The position numbers and the translations under genes were made by a program. From Mastigamoeba balamuthi (Eukaryota; Evosea; Mastigamoebida; Mastigamoebidae), in assembly GCA_902651635.1 (NCBI GenBank), contig CACRSC010000019.1:1-64000 (forward strand): a stretch of 64,000 nucleotides of DNA. The letters run 5' to 3'. Position 1 is the first letter of the stretch. Each line of letters opens with the position of its first letter. The notes below the pieces were generated by a model. It did not search any database. It saw only the letters and a list, made by a program, of their open reading frames with translations, and was not told the DNA's origin. Shown here one piece after another: positions 53,099-64,000 of the stretch.

Positions 53099-55970
53099 AT
53101 GGTAACGCAAGCCACCGCAGCCCTGTTCCTGCTGTGCGCAGCGCCGTTGGGCGTGCACTGCCAGGGCGGTGTCAACGAGTGCACTGGGCCCGGGTCCGAG
53201 GCGTACGACATGATCGACGACCCCGACTCGAAGTTGTCGGCGCCCACCTTCTACGCCAGCACCACTCCCCCACAGCCACTCTGCGGGGCGGCTGGTACAT
53301 TTCGCCATTTCCGTTCGATGTTACCTACCGGACCACCACACCGCCCAGGTATATTCAGCATACAGTGGGTGCAGCTGTTCACGCCGCCGCGGGTGCCGTG
53401 GAGGTTCACGCGCGTGTGCGTGGCCCTCGCCCTGAAAAAGAACCCGAAGAACATGTCGGAGCCCTATACGATCCAGGTGCACGGCACCGTGTCGGTGTTC
53501 CCCGTCAGGGTCCACATCGAATGGCCCGAGCTCGACCCTGGGGAGCGGCTGTCGTCGGTGGGGTTCACCACGCAGGTCACCTACACACCGAGGCCCACGA
53601 ACATCCAGAGGCGTAACACCTCCACCATCGACTACAAGTGGGTCACTATCGACGTCGAGAGTAGGGGCGTGCCGCTCGGTGAGCGATGCCTCGCGCGCTT
53701 CTCCCCCGCTTCAACGCATTTCTCATCGAGTACCCCATTTATTTCCGGCCCGAATTTGGACGCAGTTGCGTGGGAGCAGGGTGTGTATGTGGGCGTGCAG
53801 TGGTGGACGTGCGGGGTCGGGCTGTCGCTGGTCGCTGTACAGAGGCCGGATAGGAAGGGCCGCCTCAACTCGAAGAACTCCGGCTCGTGGTACCCCCCTG
53901 ATGACATCGACGCCGTGGGCATTCGAGCCGTGGGCCGCAACCACTGTACGTCCTAGCGTCCCCGCTCAAGGCACCGAAGAGCCTCACGCGTCACCCTGCT
54001 CGCAGCTGGCGTACCCCCGGTGTGGTCGTGCAACAAGAGCAAGTACAACGACGGGGTGTGCGACTGCGGGTGCGGCACGGGCGACATCGACTGCAGCAGG
54101 CACTTTGACAAAGTAAACGGCTGCAACTCCGGCGAGACCTGCGACCAGTCGGGCAGATGTATTAGTGCGTATCGAAATCAACGGGAGATGGGATGTTCAC
54201 TTACACGAACAACCGCAGAGCTGGACTGGAGCAAAGGGCCGTGCACGGCAGCCAACTACTGGCACTACGACGGGTGTCAGTGCGACTGTGGCAAAGTTCC
54301 AGATCCCGATTGTTACGACCTCAACGCTCAGCTATCAGCATGTTCGACCAAGCGGACGGCACCGGTGTGCAACTACAATTACTACAACTGGTCAACCTCC
54401 TGCGACGGTGACAATTGAGTGGAAGAAAGTAACGCTGACCATCAACTGTAGAGCTCTGGACATGCGATCCGAGGAGATTCAACGATACCAAGATCTGCGA
54501 CTGCAACTGCGGAGCGCCAGACCCAGACTGCGAGAACAAGAACTTGAACACGACTTGCCCGGGAAACGTTCTATGCTACAACGGCCATTGCTCAGGTTCT
54601 ACACTCTCCGCGACCCCCGTATTGTCTGACCACTCTCGATGACAGCCCCGAGAACGTGGACGTGCCCACTAGGGTGGTACAAAGCCAAGGACGGTTGCGA
54701 CTGCGATTGCAACGCATACGATCCCGACTGTGACCTGAGCGGAGCTCAAGCGTCGGGGTGCCGGACTGGCCAGGTGTGTGACTACAACGGGCACTGCACC
54801 TCTTCGGGTAGGTCCTGCCTCAGATATGTACAGACTGAAAAGGTTGCAGGATGTGGGAACAACAGGGCAGAGGGATGGACGAGCCCCAAGGAGGAGTGCG
54901 ACGGCGGCGAGGGATGCACACAATGCAAGTGCGACAACGGCTTCTACGCCAAGAACCCGCTTCGATCTGACTGCGAGCCACGTATGACACAACAAGGGTT
55001 TTAGCTCATTCTAACAAAACTTCTCGATACGTAGACTGCGGTGATGGTATTGTGATGCAGAAGGAGGAGTGCGATGGCGGTGATTTCTGTAACAATTGCA
55101 CATGCTCCCCTGGATACTCGCCGTACCCTATTGGGCAGAGAAAGCAGGGATGCATAGGTCAGAACCCTTCTGGCCTGAATGGGCGCCGCTCACCCTTCTC
55201 GAATAGGTTGTGGCAACGGGTACGTTGACATAGATCACAACGAGAGCTGCGATGGTGGGGATGGCTGCGACAAGAACACGTGCTTATGCAGTGAGGGGTT
55301 CGCGGCCCTCATCCCGCCACAGCAGTACTGCCGTGCAATCCCTGTCGAGTCAAACCGGAAGAAGGTCATCATCGGCAGTAGCGTGGGCAGCGTCGCTGGG
55401 GCAATACTTGTGGCTTCTGTTATAAGCGCGCTGGTCTATGCGTATGTTACGTTTGTGTTCTCCTGGGACTGACACCTGTCTGCAGGAAAAAGGTAAAGAA
55501 CGGACCACGGAAGCTCAATGTGCCAATCGAGATCAACAACAGTCTGCCGTCTTTTGCTCCAGTCTCGATTGGGATGTCGTTTGATCAGAGCGATGGCAGC
55601 GGAAGCCTCTTTGCAGGTGCAACCACTCATAATTACGTATTGGAGAGCTAATTCTTCTTTGTCAGGTTCGCCTGGAAGCGCGCCTTCGTACATACAGCCA
55701 TCTACTAACCACACTCTTTCTCATGCTGTGGCCTCGCCGAGCTCTGCCAATTTCTCTCCCAACGTTGTGGGAACGCCGGTGGCTGGCGCGGGGTCGGGAA
55801 CGGCGTCAGGAGCCAAGCAGTCAAGCTCGGGGTCCGCAGATATGACCCAGGTAATCCCGCCGATCTCTTTGCACAGCCTCACTCTGGACCCCTCGCTTGG
55901 GGAGACCGCCTCGATTGATCGGCTGCCCGTCAACGACTCGCTCACAGTGCCTGAACTCAAGCCAGTTTGA
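53099..55970 (+). CDS. Cys-rich type I membrane protein, family member 5
   Basis: Signal peptide MVTQATAALFLLCAAPLGVH, then ECTGPGSEAYDMIDDP, VQLFTPPRVPWRFTRVCVAL, GTVSVFPVRV and AWEQGVYVGVQWWTC. Four CDCxCG modules (GVCDCGCGTGDIDC, WHYDGCQCDCGKVPDPDC, KICDCNCGAPDPDC, DGCDCDCNAYDPDC) precede three EECDGG modules. ESNRKKVIIGSSVGSVAG opens the transmembrane segment. The tail is split like member 4: KKVKNGPRKLNVPIEI, SSSGSADMTQVIPP and GETASIDRLPVNDSL. Closest relative in the window is member 4, arranged head to tail. Confidence 0.8.
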
Positions 55971-56121
55971 AAATTGTGTGACATTCACAAATTGCACATG
56001 AACATTCAATTGAGGATACACTTCGTAGTTCTTTCCGCGGTTTGCCCTGTCCTTATTTTATGGCTGCCGACACTGAAGGCACGAATCAATCAGATGAAGA
56101 GCAATGGAAGATTGAAAGCTA

Positions 56122-58845
56122 CTACTCCTTTTCGCTTGCAGATGAAAAGAGATCAGAAGCGGGGGAGATGACAGGCGGTCCGACTTGTGAGCTGAGCACT
56201 GACGATGCTGACCGCTCCCAAAACAACCCAGAATCAGAGATCGGTGTCTTCTGGGCAGTGTTGGACCCCTCCGCTTTTCCAGCGCGGGGAGTGTCCCCGC
56301 CACCTGTGTTCTTGCTCGAAGAGATGAACAGAGGAATGGCTGTCGGCAAACAGACAGGTTCCTCTCGGACATCGGTAATCGCTGGTACCGGGCCAGCGGC
56401 GTCTTGCGTACTGGAGTTCACAACTGCAAACGCAAGAGACCCACTCATTTCGAGCGGGATGTTTGGCTTTGGCGGCTGGCGCTTCACTCTGTTCCTATAA
56501 CGATGGGTGAGCGTCGTACAGTGGGCATCCAGCTCACACGTAGAGGAAAGCAAGGATGACAGCGACGATCAGAGACACCCCAACAGCGCCAGCAAATGCA
56601 CTGGCAACGGCCACTTTTTTCTTGTTGGACTTGATGGGGATCGCTCTGCAGCCCAGACGTGGTGGGCTGCATGGCAGGAAACCCTCCATACACTGGCAGG
56701 TCTCCCTATTACACCCCGCACCCCCGTCGCAGCCCTCGTTGTGCCGAGGGTCTATCACACCGTTTCCACATCCTGAAAGGAGGTCAGAAAGGAGTTTCAG
56801 GCTCTGTTCCAACCAGTGCAGTATCCTCGTCGGGTGCCAAGAGGGAACGGGAAATGGCTGAACTGGCACGTGCAGTTACTGCAGAACTTACCTCCATCGC
56901 ATTCCTCCTTTCCAGCAACGACTCCATCCCCACAGTCTTGAGCAAACGTGAATAGACTATATCACAAGAGATGCCAACGTGTTTCGCAACTCCCTCTGAG
57001 GGGCGCCATAGGGCGATAACCCCAATCGCACATGCACAAGGTACAACCTTCGCCTCCATCGCACTCTTCCGAGCCCCACTTCTCTGCTCTGCTGTTCCCG
57101 CATCCTAGCACGCAGTAAGAAACGAAAGAAGCATGCCTGCCTGAAAATACCAGGCGCGACGCAGTGCCCGCTGTAGTCGCAGACTTGCTCGCCTACGCAT
57201 TGATCCGAGTGGCGAAACCAATCACAGTCGGGGTCATACGCACCGCATTCGCAGTCGCAGCCATCCGGCTGTTATACCATAATGGCGAGCAACTCCACTC
57301 GCGAGGAACTGAGCAGGCCGTAAACTCTCTTAAACTGCCAGAGGGAACGTACTGGAGCAGACACCATTAAAGCACACGGCGTTCTCGCAGGTTGTGCTCA
57401 GGGTGGAGTTGTCACAGTCAGGATCGGAAGCACCGCAATTACAATCGCAAATCAATCCGTCGTGGTACCGGGTTGGGTCGCATCTCCACGTGTCTGCCTC
57501 GGCATTGGAGTCATTGAAGAGGGAGAGTGGTGACAGACTTACCGTTGCACAGGGAAATGATACCATGTTTCACGACGCAGGATGGCAGCGTGTGGGATGC
57601 CGGGCACTGCATTACAGGCTCATAAGGGTCGAAGCAGTCGGGGTCTGCGAGGCCCCCACACTCGCATTGACAGCCATCGTAGTGCCAGTAGTTCGACGCG
57701 TTGCAGGGCTCCCGGTTCCAATCCAGTGCTGAAAGACAGCACCAATGTCAGGCAGAGCAGGGGAGTGAGGCATCGTACCAACGCACAGGCCTGTCTGGTT
57801 GCAGGTCTCGCCAGATTTGCAGTTGTTGACCTTCTCAAAGTGCCTGCTGCAATCGATGTCGCCCGTGCCACACCCGCAGTCGCACACCCCGTCGTTGTAC
57901 TTGCTTTTTTCGCAGGCCCACACCGGGGGCACGCCAGCTGACGCCAAATGTGCGTGAGACAGGTCGAGTGGAGTATAAGGCACTGTAATTCTGCCCGACT
58001 GTGCGTATCCCGACGGCGTCCACATGGGGATCAGTGTTCCAGATGTTGTCACGATACAGGTTGAGCCTCCCCGTCCCTCGGTGCTTCACAACACCGATAA
58101 GCGACACTGCCACGTCGCAAGTCCAGTATTGAACCCCCACAAAAGCCCCCTGGTCCCAAACGACTGGAGGGCTCGTCAGTCGCGGGCCACGCAGAGTGAC
58201 AGAGCTGTGACGTGCCAAGAGGAGTCTCAGCGAGGCTGACGTCGACAGAAAACCACTTGTAGTCCAGGCGCCCGATGTCCCTCGTGGCCCTGCGAGGCTC
58301 ATGGGGCCTGTAGAGCACTCGCTTAGCGAACCCCATGTGCGACAGTCGCTCGCCCGGCTCCAGCCACGCTTGTTCCCGGATCAGGCGGACAGGGTACACG
58401 CCCACAGTCCCGTGCAGCTCAATGCTGAACGGCTCCGACACGTTATGCGGCACCTGCAGGATCGCGAGTGACACGCACACCTTGGTGATCTTCCAGGGGA
58501 CCTGCGGCGGCGTGAACAGCTGCGCCCACTCGACTGCGTAGATGCCTGTGCTCCCAGACGACCGTCAGGCACCATCAGGGTGGGACATGGGGAAGGGGGG
58601 CAAGCGCCTCTGTTTCCGCAGAAAGGCTGCATGGGGGTCACCGTCGACTTGAAGCTAAAGCCGTTTAGCTGGGAGAGCGGGGCCTCGGCGTCGTCGTGGA
58701 TCTCTGAGCCGAGGCCTGTGCAGTCGTCGTCGTCCTCCTCGCGCACGTCGACTGCGGCGCGCACGCGCAGGCACGGGCCGGCGAGCAGGACAAGCGCAGC
58801 AGCGACCGCAGCCCACGACAGAGACATCGCAGTGTGGCGCCGCAC
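56122..58845 (-). CDS. Cys-rich type I membrane protein, family member 6 (inverted, divergent tail)
   Basis: Start MRRHTAMSLSWAAVAAALVL at 58845 with a signal peptide. Modules on the minus strand: DCTGLGSEIHDDAEAP, a beta-rich module ending in SVDVSLAETPLG, VWDQGAFVGVQYWTC, GVCDCGCGTGDIDC, WHYDGCQCECGGLADPDC, LICDCNCGASDPDC, an AYDPDC module, then three EECDGG-type modules. KSNKKKVAVASA precedes a transmembrane helix (GVSLIVAVILAFLYV). The tail is the most divergent of the set. The juxtamembrane motif reads RNRVKRQPPKPNIPLEM, and only ISDSG of the DSGSADMTQVIP motif remains. Same order and exon plan as the others. Possibly a specialised or signalling-poor receptor. Confidence 0.72.
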
Positions 58846-59026
58846 AAGGGTGCACTGAGGTTACCACAGTATTTCGTTGCGATTTTGGGGGTTAGGCGGA
58901 AAAGGCTCACCCCAGCGATTCTGTTGCATCTTACACTGGCACTGTGCCTGGGATGTGCACTATCCGGAGGAGGAAGTTGTGCGCCAGCCGATATGTTGCG
59001 CGTTCGTATATTCGTGCTTATGATTA

Positions 59027-61839
59027 TCAAGGAAGTGGATTGGGAGGGGTGCCCAGTGGTGGTTGTCCATCGGGCGCCGGCACGGAGGATGGCCTGCTGG
59101 TGACCTGCGTGAGGTCGGTCGAGCACGAGAGGGCACCTCCTGTACCCATCGAGACAGCTGCCGCAGGAGAATCGACGGTGACGAGCCCCTGCGAGACGAC
59201 AATGTGGTTCGCAACCTCAGTGGCGGCGAGCACGTCCTGCGTCATCGTCATCGACGGCTGTACAAACGAGGCGGTGGGCCCCCAGGAGCTGCTGCCGGCG
59301 GGTCCCACTGCGGCGTTGAGGTAGCTCATGCCGTCAAACGTCCGGTCGAGCGACTGCGCGTTGGCGTCTACCGCAGAGAAGGCAGGAGGAGTGATCATCT
59401 CCACGGGGACGTTGAGCTTCCGCGGACCGTTCCTCGCCTTCCTCCTGCAGAAGCACTCCGAGGGTGAGGGACCGAAAGAACTAGAAGGCAACCATCTGCA
59501 GCAAGACGCACGCGTAGAGGAGAGCAAGGAGGACAGCAGCGACCAGAAGGGAGCCGATGACGCTGCCGACAGTGCTGCCGATGATGACCTTCTTCCTGTT
59601 GCTCGTGCTCCGGCACATCCTCTGTGGCGGACTGAAGGCCGTGTACCCGTCCACGCACTGGCACGTGCTCTTGTCGCACCCCTCGCCGCCGTCGCAGCTC
59701 TCACGGTGCATGATATCAACAACCCCATTTCCACATCCTGGCATGGCAAAATCAGTCGTGGCAATCCAAAACAGTAGCCCGTGCCTGTGCAATCGACGCT
59801 GCGGGAGGTGCCCGAGACGATTGGGAAGTGACCGGAAATACAGGAGCAGTTGCTGCAGAACTTGCCACTGTCGCACTGTTCTTCCCCAGCAACGTTGCCG
59901 TCCCCGCAATCTGTGAGGCGGTGTCGTAAGTTCAATGGATGCGGATACTGTGCAGTACGTGGCTCGCAATCTTGGCGCATAGGGCTCTTGGGGTGGAACC
60001 CCGAGTCGCACTTGCACTTGGTACAGCCCACACCGCCGTCGCACACCTCTGGGGGTTTCGCCCAGCTCTCGACCACGAAGTTGCCACAGCCTTTCGAGGA
60101 TGATCAGCGGACAACTGCAGTGAGCCGGCACGTACCTGGAGCAATGCAGTGCCCACCGTAGTCACACACCTCGCCGGACTTGCAGTGGTAGGCAACCCCG
60201 GAATCATCACAGTCGGGATCGTAGGCCCCGCACTCGCAATCACAACCATCGTGAGACCCGTACCACGACACGGAGCATCTCCACTCTCGAGGTACTGTGT
60301 TCTGCTGTTAGAGAGCTCCGCGCACAATACCATCATGACCGGAGTGGGTACCTGAACATGCGTCGTTGATGCACGCAAAGTTGCCAGGGCATGTGGTGTT
60401 GAGACTGAGGTCGAGGCAGTCAGGATCGGGCGTCCCGCACCCGCAGTCGCAGATCCTCCCGTCGTGGAACCTCGCAGGATCACATTGCCACTTCTCTGCG
60501 GGGAGTTGGGGAGGCTGTTTTTAGGTCACCGGTGGCCAGCAGGAGGTACCAGTGCAGTGCGTCGATGCAAGAGCGTCGTTGTAGAAGCACGCAGGATGGA
60601 GAAGATACGAGGGACATAGATGAAGATGGGCGTAGGGGTCGTAGCAGTCGGGGTCAGGGGCACCGCCGCACTCGCACTGGCAGCCGTCGTAGTGCCAGTA
60701 GTTGGCTGCCGTGCACGGACCGCCTGTCCAGTTCGCCACTGATGTCGCTTCGCGTGAGAACAGAGAATGCTGTGATGCCCTCACGCACAGACGCATCTGC
60801 CAGACTGATCGCACAACTCCCCATCCTTGCAGTTGTTGACCTTGCCGAAGTGCGCGTTGCAGTCGATGTCTCCAGTGCCGCACCCGCAGTCGCACACGCC
60901 GTCGTTGAACTTGGCCTTTTCGCACGACCACGCGGGAGGCACAGCTCCTGCTGCAGTGGTTGGTCAGCGATAGTCCGGAGCGCCCCAGAACATCGAGAGC
61001 TCGCTCACAGAGGTTGTGAGGCCTGCCGACAGTGCGCACGGCCACGACATCGGTGTCATCAGCGCGGTGCCACTCGCGGGCCTCGTTGTAGTAGTTGAGC
61101 CGCCCGGAGCCGTCAGCCGTCTTGACTCCCATCAGAGAGACCTGGTAGTCGCAGTTCCAATACTGCACGCCCACAAACACGCCCTGATCCCACGCCACTG
61201 CGGGACCACTGGTGAGCCGCGGTGGAGCATGCTGTGCTTGGACGCTGCACCTAGCGGGGCTGCAGCGCTGCTGACGTCGGCAGAGAACCACCTGAATTCT
61301 GCACGGCTTACGTTCTTCTTCTCCCCGGGCGGCTGCGGCGTGAAGCTGACTGTCGCCGTGAAGCCCGCGTATGCCAGTCGCTCACCTGGTTCCATCACCC
61401 CGTCCCTGGCGCGGATGCTGACGGCGTAGAGCGAGACGGTGCCGTGCACGAGGACAGAGAAGGGCAGGGGTGGGGCAAGGGGCAGCGGTTTCGCCCCGAG
61501 ACCGAAGCAGACACGGGTGAACTGCCAGGGTATCCGTGGTGGCGTGAACAGCTGCGCCCAGTGTACGAATAGGAGGCCTGGGGGGCCGGACGGGTCGGGG
61601 GGAGGCCGGTGTGGGCTCAGGTGCGCTGTTCTTGCTTGGAGGAGGAAAAGTGTACCTTTATTTCCGCAGAGGGGCTGGGACGGGGTGCTGTCGTACAGGA
61701 ACGCATTCGCGCTGACCTCGGTGGCGGGGTCGTCCACAGCGTCGTAGAGTTCGGACCCCAGACCTGTGCACTCGTCCACCTGCGCTCCGGATCCAGGCAC
61801 TGCGGAGACCGCGAGCAACGCGACCACCAATGCGATCAT
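59027..61839 (-). CDS. Cys-rich type I membrane protein, family member 7 (inverted)
   Basis: Signal peptide MIALVVALLAVSAVPGSGA, then ECTGLGSELYDAVDDP and QLFTPPRIPWQFTRVCFGL with GTVSLYAVSI, AWDQGVFVGVQYWNC (Thr to Asn before the Cys), GVCDCGCGTGDIDC, WHYDGCQCECGGAPDPDC, RICDCGCGTPDPDC, DGCDCECGAYDPDC, three Cys modules of EECDGG type (one EQCDSG), NRKKVIIGSTVGSVIGS and a transmembrane helix. The tail has KARNGPRKLNVPVEM and STDLTQVTSRP, ending PPNPLP. Head-to-tail with member 6 (about 180 bp apart) and divergent from member 8. Confidence 0.8.
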
Positions 61840-62266
61840 ATTTTCTGTTCTTTCTCTGCGTAATGCACATGTTCGGCACACGCGATTTCCTCCGGCAAAA
61901 TCATCCACCCCTTGCTGCCCCTTTGGTTGTGCTGTCAGTGCCCTGCATGTCCGGGCCCCTGGCCGCTCCAGGTTTCGACTTCCTGAGTTGAGTCAGTGGA
62001 AGAGGACTCCGAGGAGAGGAAGCATCCTGTTCCCTCAACACAAGAACCCAGGAAAAATCTCTGTTCTGGAGTGGCAAGTTGGCCATCGTGATAGAACCTT
62101 GCAAGCCCACAGGATGGGTTGCTCACCTCATCAAAAAATGTCCGATATTGTGTGTGAATCCAACGAAAGAATTCTCGAAATCGGTGACAACCCCCTTTTT
62201 TTCACTTACTACAATCGTTGCCCACACCCGCGTTCACAAGCACCCCACTACTTATTCCTGCGAGTC
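61840..62266. promoter_or_regulatory. Divergent promoter region between family members 7 and 8
   Basis: Members 7 and 8 start 427 bp apart in opposite directions, so their control regions must lie here. No TATA box is obvious, and no inverted symmetry was seen by eye. Confidence 0.4.
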
Positions 62267-64000
62267 ATGAAATCGCAACACGCTCACCTCGCAGTGCTGC
62301 TGCGGCTGCTCTGCTGCATCCTGGCATCTGTGCAGGTGTGCACCAGCCAGCAGCAACTGGACCCCGACGATATGATGTGTCTGGGCCCCGGCTCGGAGCA
62401 CTACGACAGCGAGCCCTTCATATACAGGCCCGTGCTTGCCTACGACAACGGCATCCAGAAGCCCTGCCCAGGGTGTAAGCTCGCCTTTCCCAGGACCCTC
62501 CTCTCCTCTGGGGTATCGCCCACCGGACACGGGCGGCGCAGGTGGTCACTGGTTGGCGGGCTTGTTGGGGGTTGTTTTCAAGATCGGTTTTAGTAACTGT
62601 TCTTTCGCGCCCTTTTTCCCGATATCGCCCCGTCCACTGTGTGGGTGTGGGCCCCGGAGGGGTCGGTGGCCCAGGATCAACGCACCTACGGCTTGGCTTG
62701 CTGGTTTTTCCTCCCCTTTGACTGAATGTGCACCCCCTTCTCAGATCCATACACGGTCACGATGGCGCAGCTGTTTACGCCGCCCCATGTGCCGTGGCAG
62801 TTCACGCGCGTCTGCGTGGCTCTGGGTGGCGCCAAGGTGGGAGAGTACGACATCAGCGGCACCATCAGCGTTTACCCCGTCGTCGTCACCAAGTGGGGGC
62901 TCGTCCCTGGGCCCCGCCAGTCGTCGGTGGGCTTCACCAAGCGCCTCAAGTCACCCGCCATCGCCGCGCTGGACCCCAACTACACGTACTGGACCTCAAT
63001 CGACGCCAGCGACCTCGCCCAGCCGCTTGGTGCGTCCCCGCACCCCATCTGGAGGCAGGTGTCTGATCTGCGAGACCCGTAGTGGCATGGGACGCAGGGG
63101 TATTTGTGGGCATCAGCTTCTGGAGCTGCTCGCGGGTCATACTCGCGCTAAGCAGGCTCACCGCGTTCGAGGGAAGGCACGTCGTTGCGCTGTCCGACAA
63201 CAGCGAGTGGATCCCCGCGATCGCGTGGGTGGATAGTTACCACGCCATTGCTCTCCGGACAAAGGGGCGCAACTTCTGTATGCCTCCCCTCGCGTATCCT
63301 CAGAAGCGCTGACCTCCGGGGGGCATAGCCGGGGTACCACAAGAGTGGGTCTGCGCCAGGGGCAAGTATGGCAATGGGGTCTGCGACTGCAACTGCGGGG
63401 CACCGGATCCTGATTGCAACAGGAACTCCACCAGCGAGGACTGTGGCCCCAACATGGTGTGCGACCACACCAGCAGATGCACCTGTGCGTCGCCCACCAT
63501 GTGCTGGAGACGACTCATCGCCCGCGTGGTAGACTTGGACTGGGCAAATGGAACCTGCTCCTCCTCTCATTACTGGCAGTACGATGGATGCCAGTGCGAA
63601 TGCGGGGACATCCCCGATCCAGACTGCTTTGCTCAGTTCACAGAGGTGGACGCATGCCACCAAAGCCTCAGCTCGCCCATCTGCAACGCCGTGCCCTTCG
63701 AAAAGCCCCGGTGTTATGGTTGTGGTGGTCTGAATAGCACTGGGCTAAATGTACTTTGGCGCCTAGAGAGATGGAGCTGCGGGAACGATACGTACGACGA
63801 TGGGGAAGTGTGCAATTGTGAGTGCGGTGTCCACGACCCGGATTGCGACATCCCTGCTCTCCCCTCGACCTGCGGAGCAGACTGGAAATGTGTCGAAGGG
63901 AAATGCTCCAGTACGTGGCACATCGGCTGCTTTCTGCCAGATTGACGTATTGAGGGCGCAGTCCCGAGCAACTGGAGTTGCGATGTCAGGTATTACAATG
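62267..64000 (+). CDS. Cys-rich type I membrane protein, family member 8 (cut by window end)
   Basis: Signal peptide MKSQHAHLAVLLRLLCCILA, then MCLGPGSEHYDSEPF, a long first intron (~270 bp), QLFTPPHVPWQFTRVCVAL with GTISVYPVVV, AWDAGVFVGISFWSC, GVCDCNCGAPDPDC, WQYDGCQCECGDIPDPDC and EVCNCECGVHDPDC. It is the most divergent member. The fourth module has lost the GTGDIDC form, and the WHYDG signature is WQYDG. The downstream modules, membrane helix and tail lie beyond the window. Confidence 0.75.

Noticed and set aside
56042-56500. 152-residue plus-strand frame
   Set aside because: Antisense to the tail of family member 6, whose minus-strand reading keeps the juxtamembrane motif.

Overview
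This window is nuclear DNA from a GC-rich unicellular eukaryote. Nearly every gene is cut by short introns (about 44-200 bp, mostly GT-AG, with at least one likely GC-AG). Protein-coding genes lie on both strands, only tens to hundreds of bases apart. A CFAP46-like ciliary protein, a KDEL receptor, a Rho-family GTPase and a large family of type I surface proteins suggest a free-living, flagellate-capable protist. An amoeboflagellate would fit, but the sequence alone cannot name the species.

Layout. (1) 1-6.6 kb is a graveyard of mobile and captured DNA. It holds a broken Ty3/Gypsy fossil running off the left edge, an integrase-core fragment of a second element, a histone-fold-like remnant, a FANCM-helicase fragment between two ~120-bp direct repeats, and a ~930-bp element with ~39-bp inverted ends. 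(2) 6.6-9.6 kb (minus) is a Crinkler/RHS-like P-loop NTPase with a ubiquitin-like header. (3) 9.63-17.55 kb is bounded by 24-bp inverted repeats of hAT type (CAGAGG...) and contains two different transposase genes in largely AT-rich DNA. (4) 17.7-30.4 kb is dense housekeeping sequence: LisH-WD40 protein, tRNA-Trp, KDEL receptor, CFAP46-like protein, secretory cyclophilin, ornithine aminotransferase, an unrecognised protein, and a uracil-DNA glycosylase fused to an ADP-ribosyltransferase domain. (5) 30.7-64 kb is dominated by one multigene family: eight genes (the last cut by the window edge) and two pseudogenes. It is interrupted at 37-42.3 kb by four unrelated genes: a SpoU methyltransferase, a HAD phosphatase, an atypical Rho GTPase-F-box fusion and an RRM protein.

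The family is the main novelty. Each member has a signal peptide, two conserved N-terminal globular modules, about seven cysteine-rich modules encoded one per exon (the junctions checked are phase 1), one transmembrane helix, a conserved basic juxtamembrane motif and a variable cytoplasmic tail that usually keeps a DSGSADMTQVIP-type motif. Tandem copies, inverted copies, pseudogenes and a 318-bp tract nearly identical between two genes (introns included) point to birth-and-death evolution with gene conversion, as expected of a surface recognition or adhesion family. The UNG-ART fusion and the Rho-F-box protein (Asp at Ras position 12, His at position 61) are the next most interesting. Gene models were assembled by eye from splice signals and reading phase, so exon ends may be off by a few bases.
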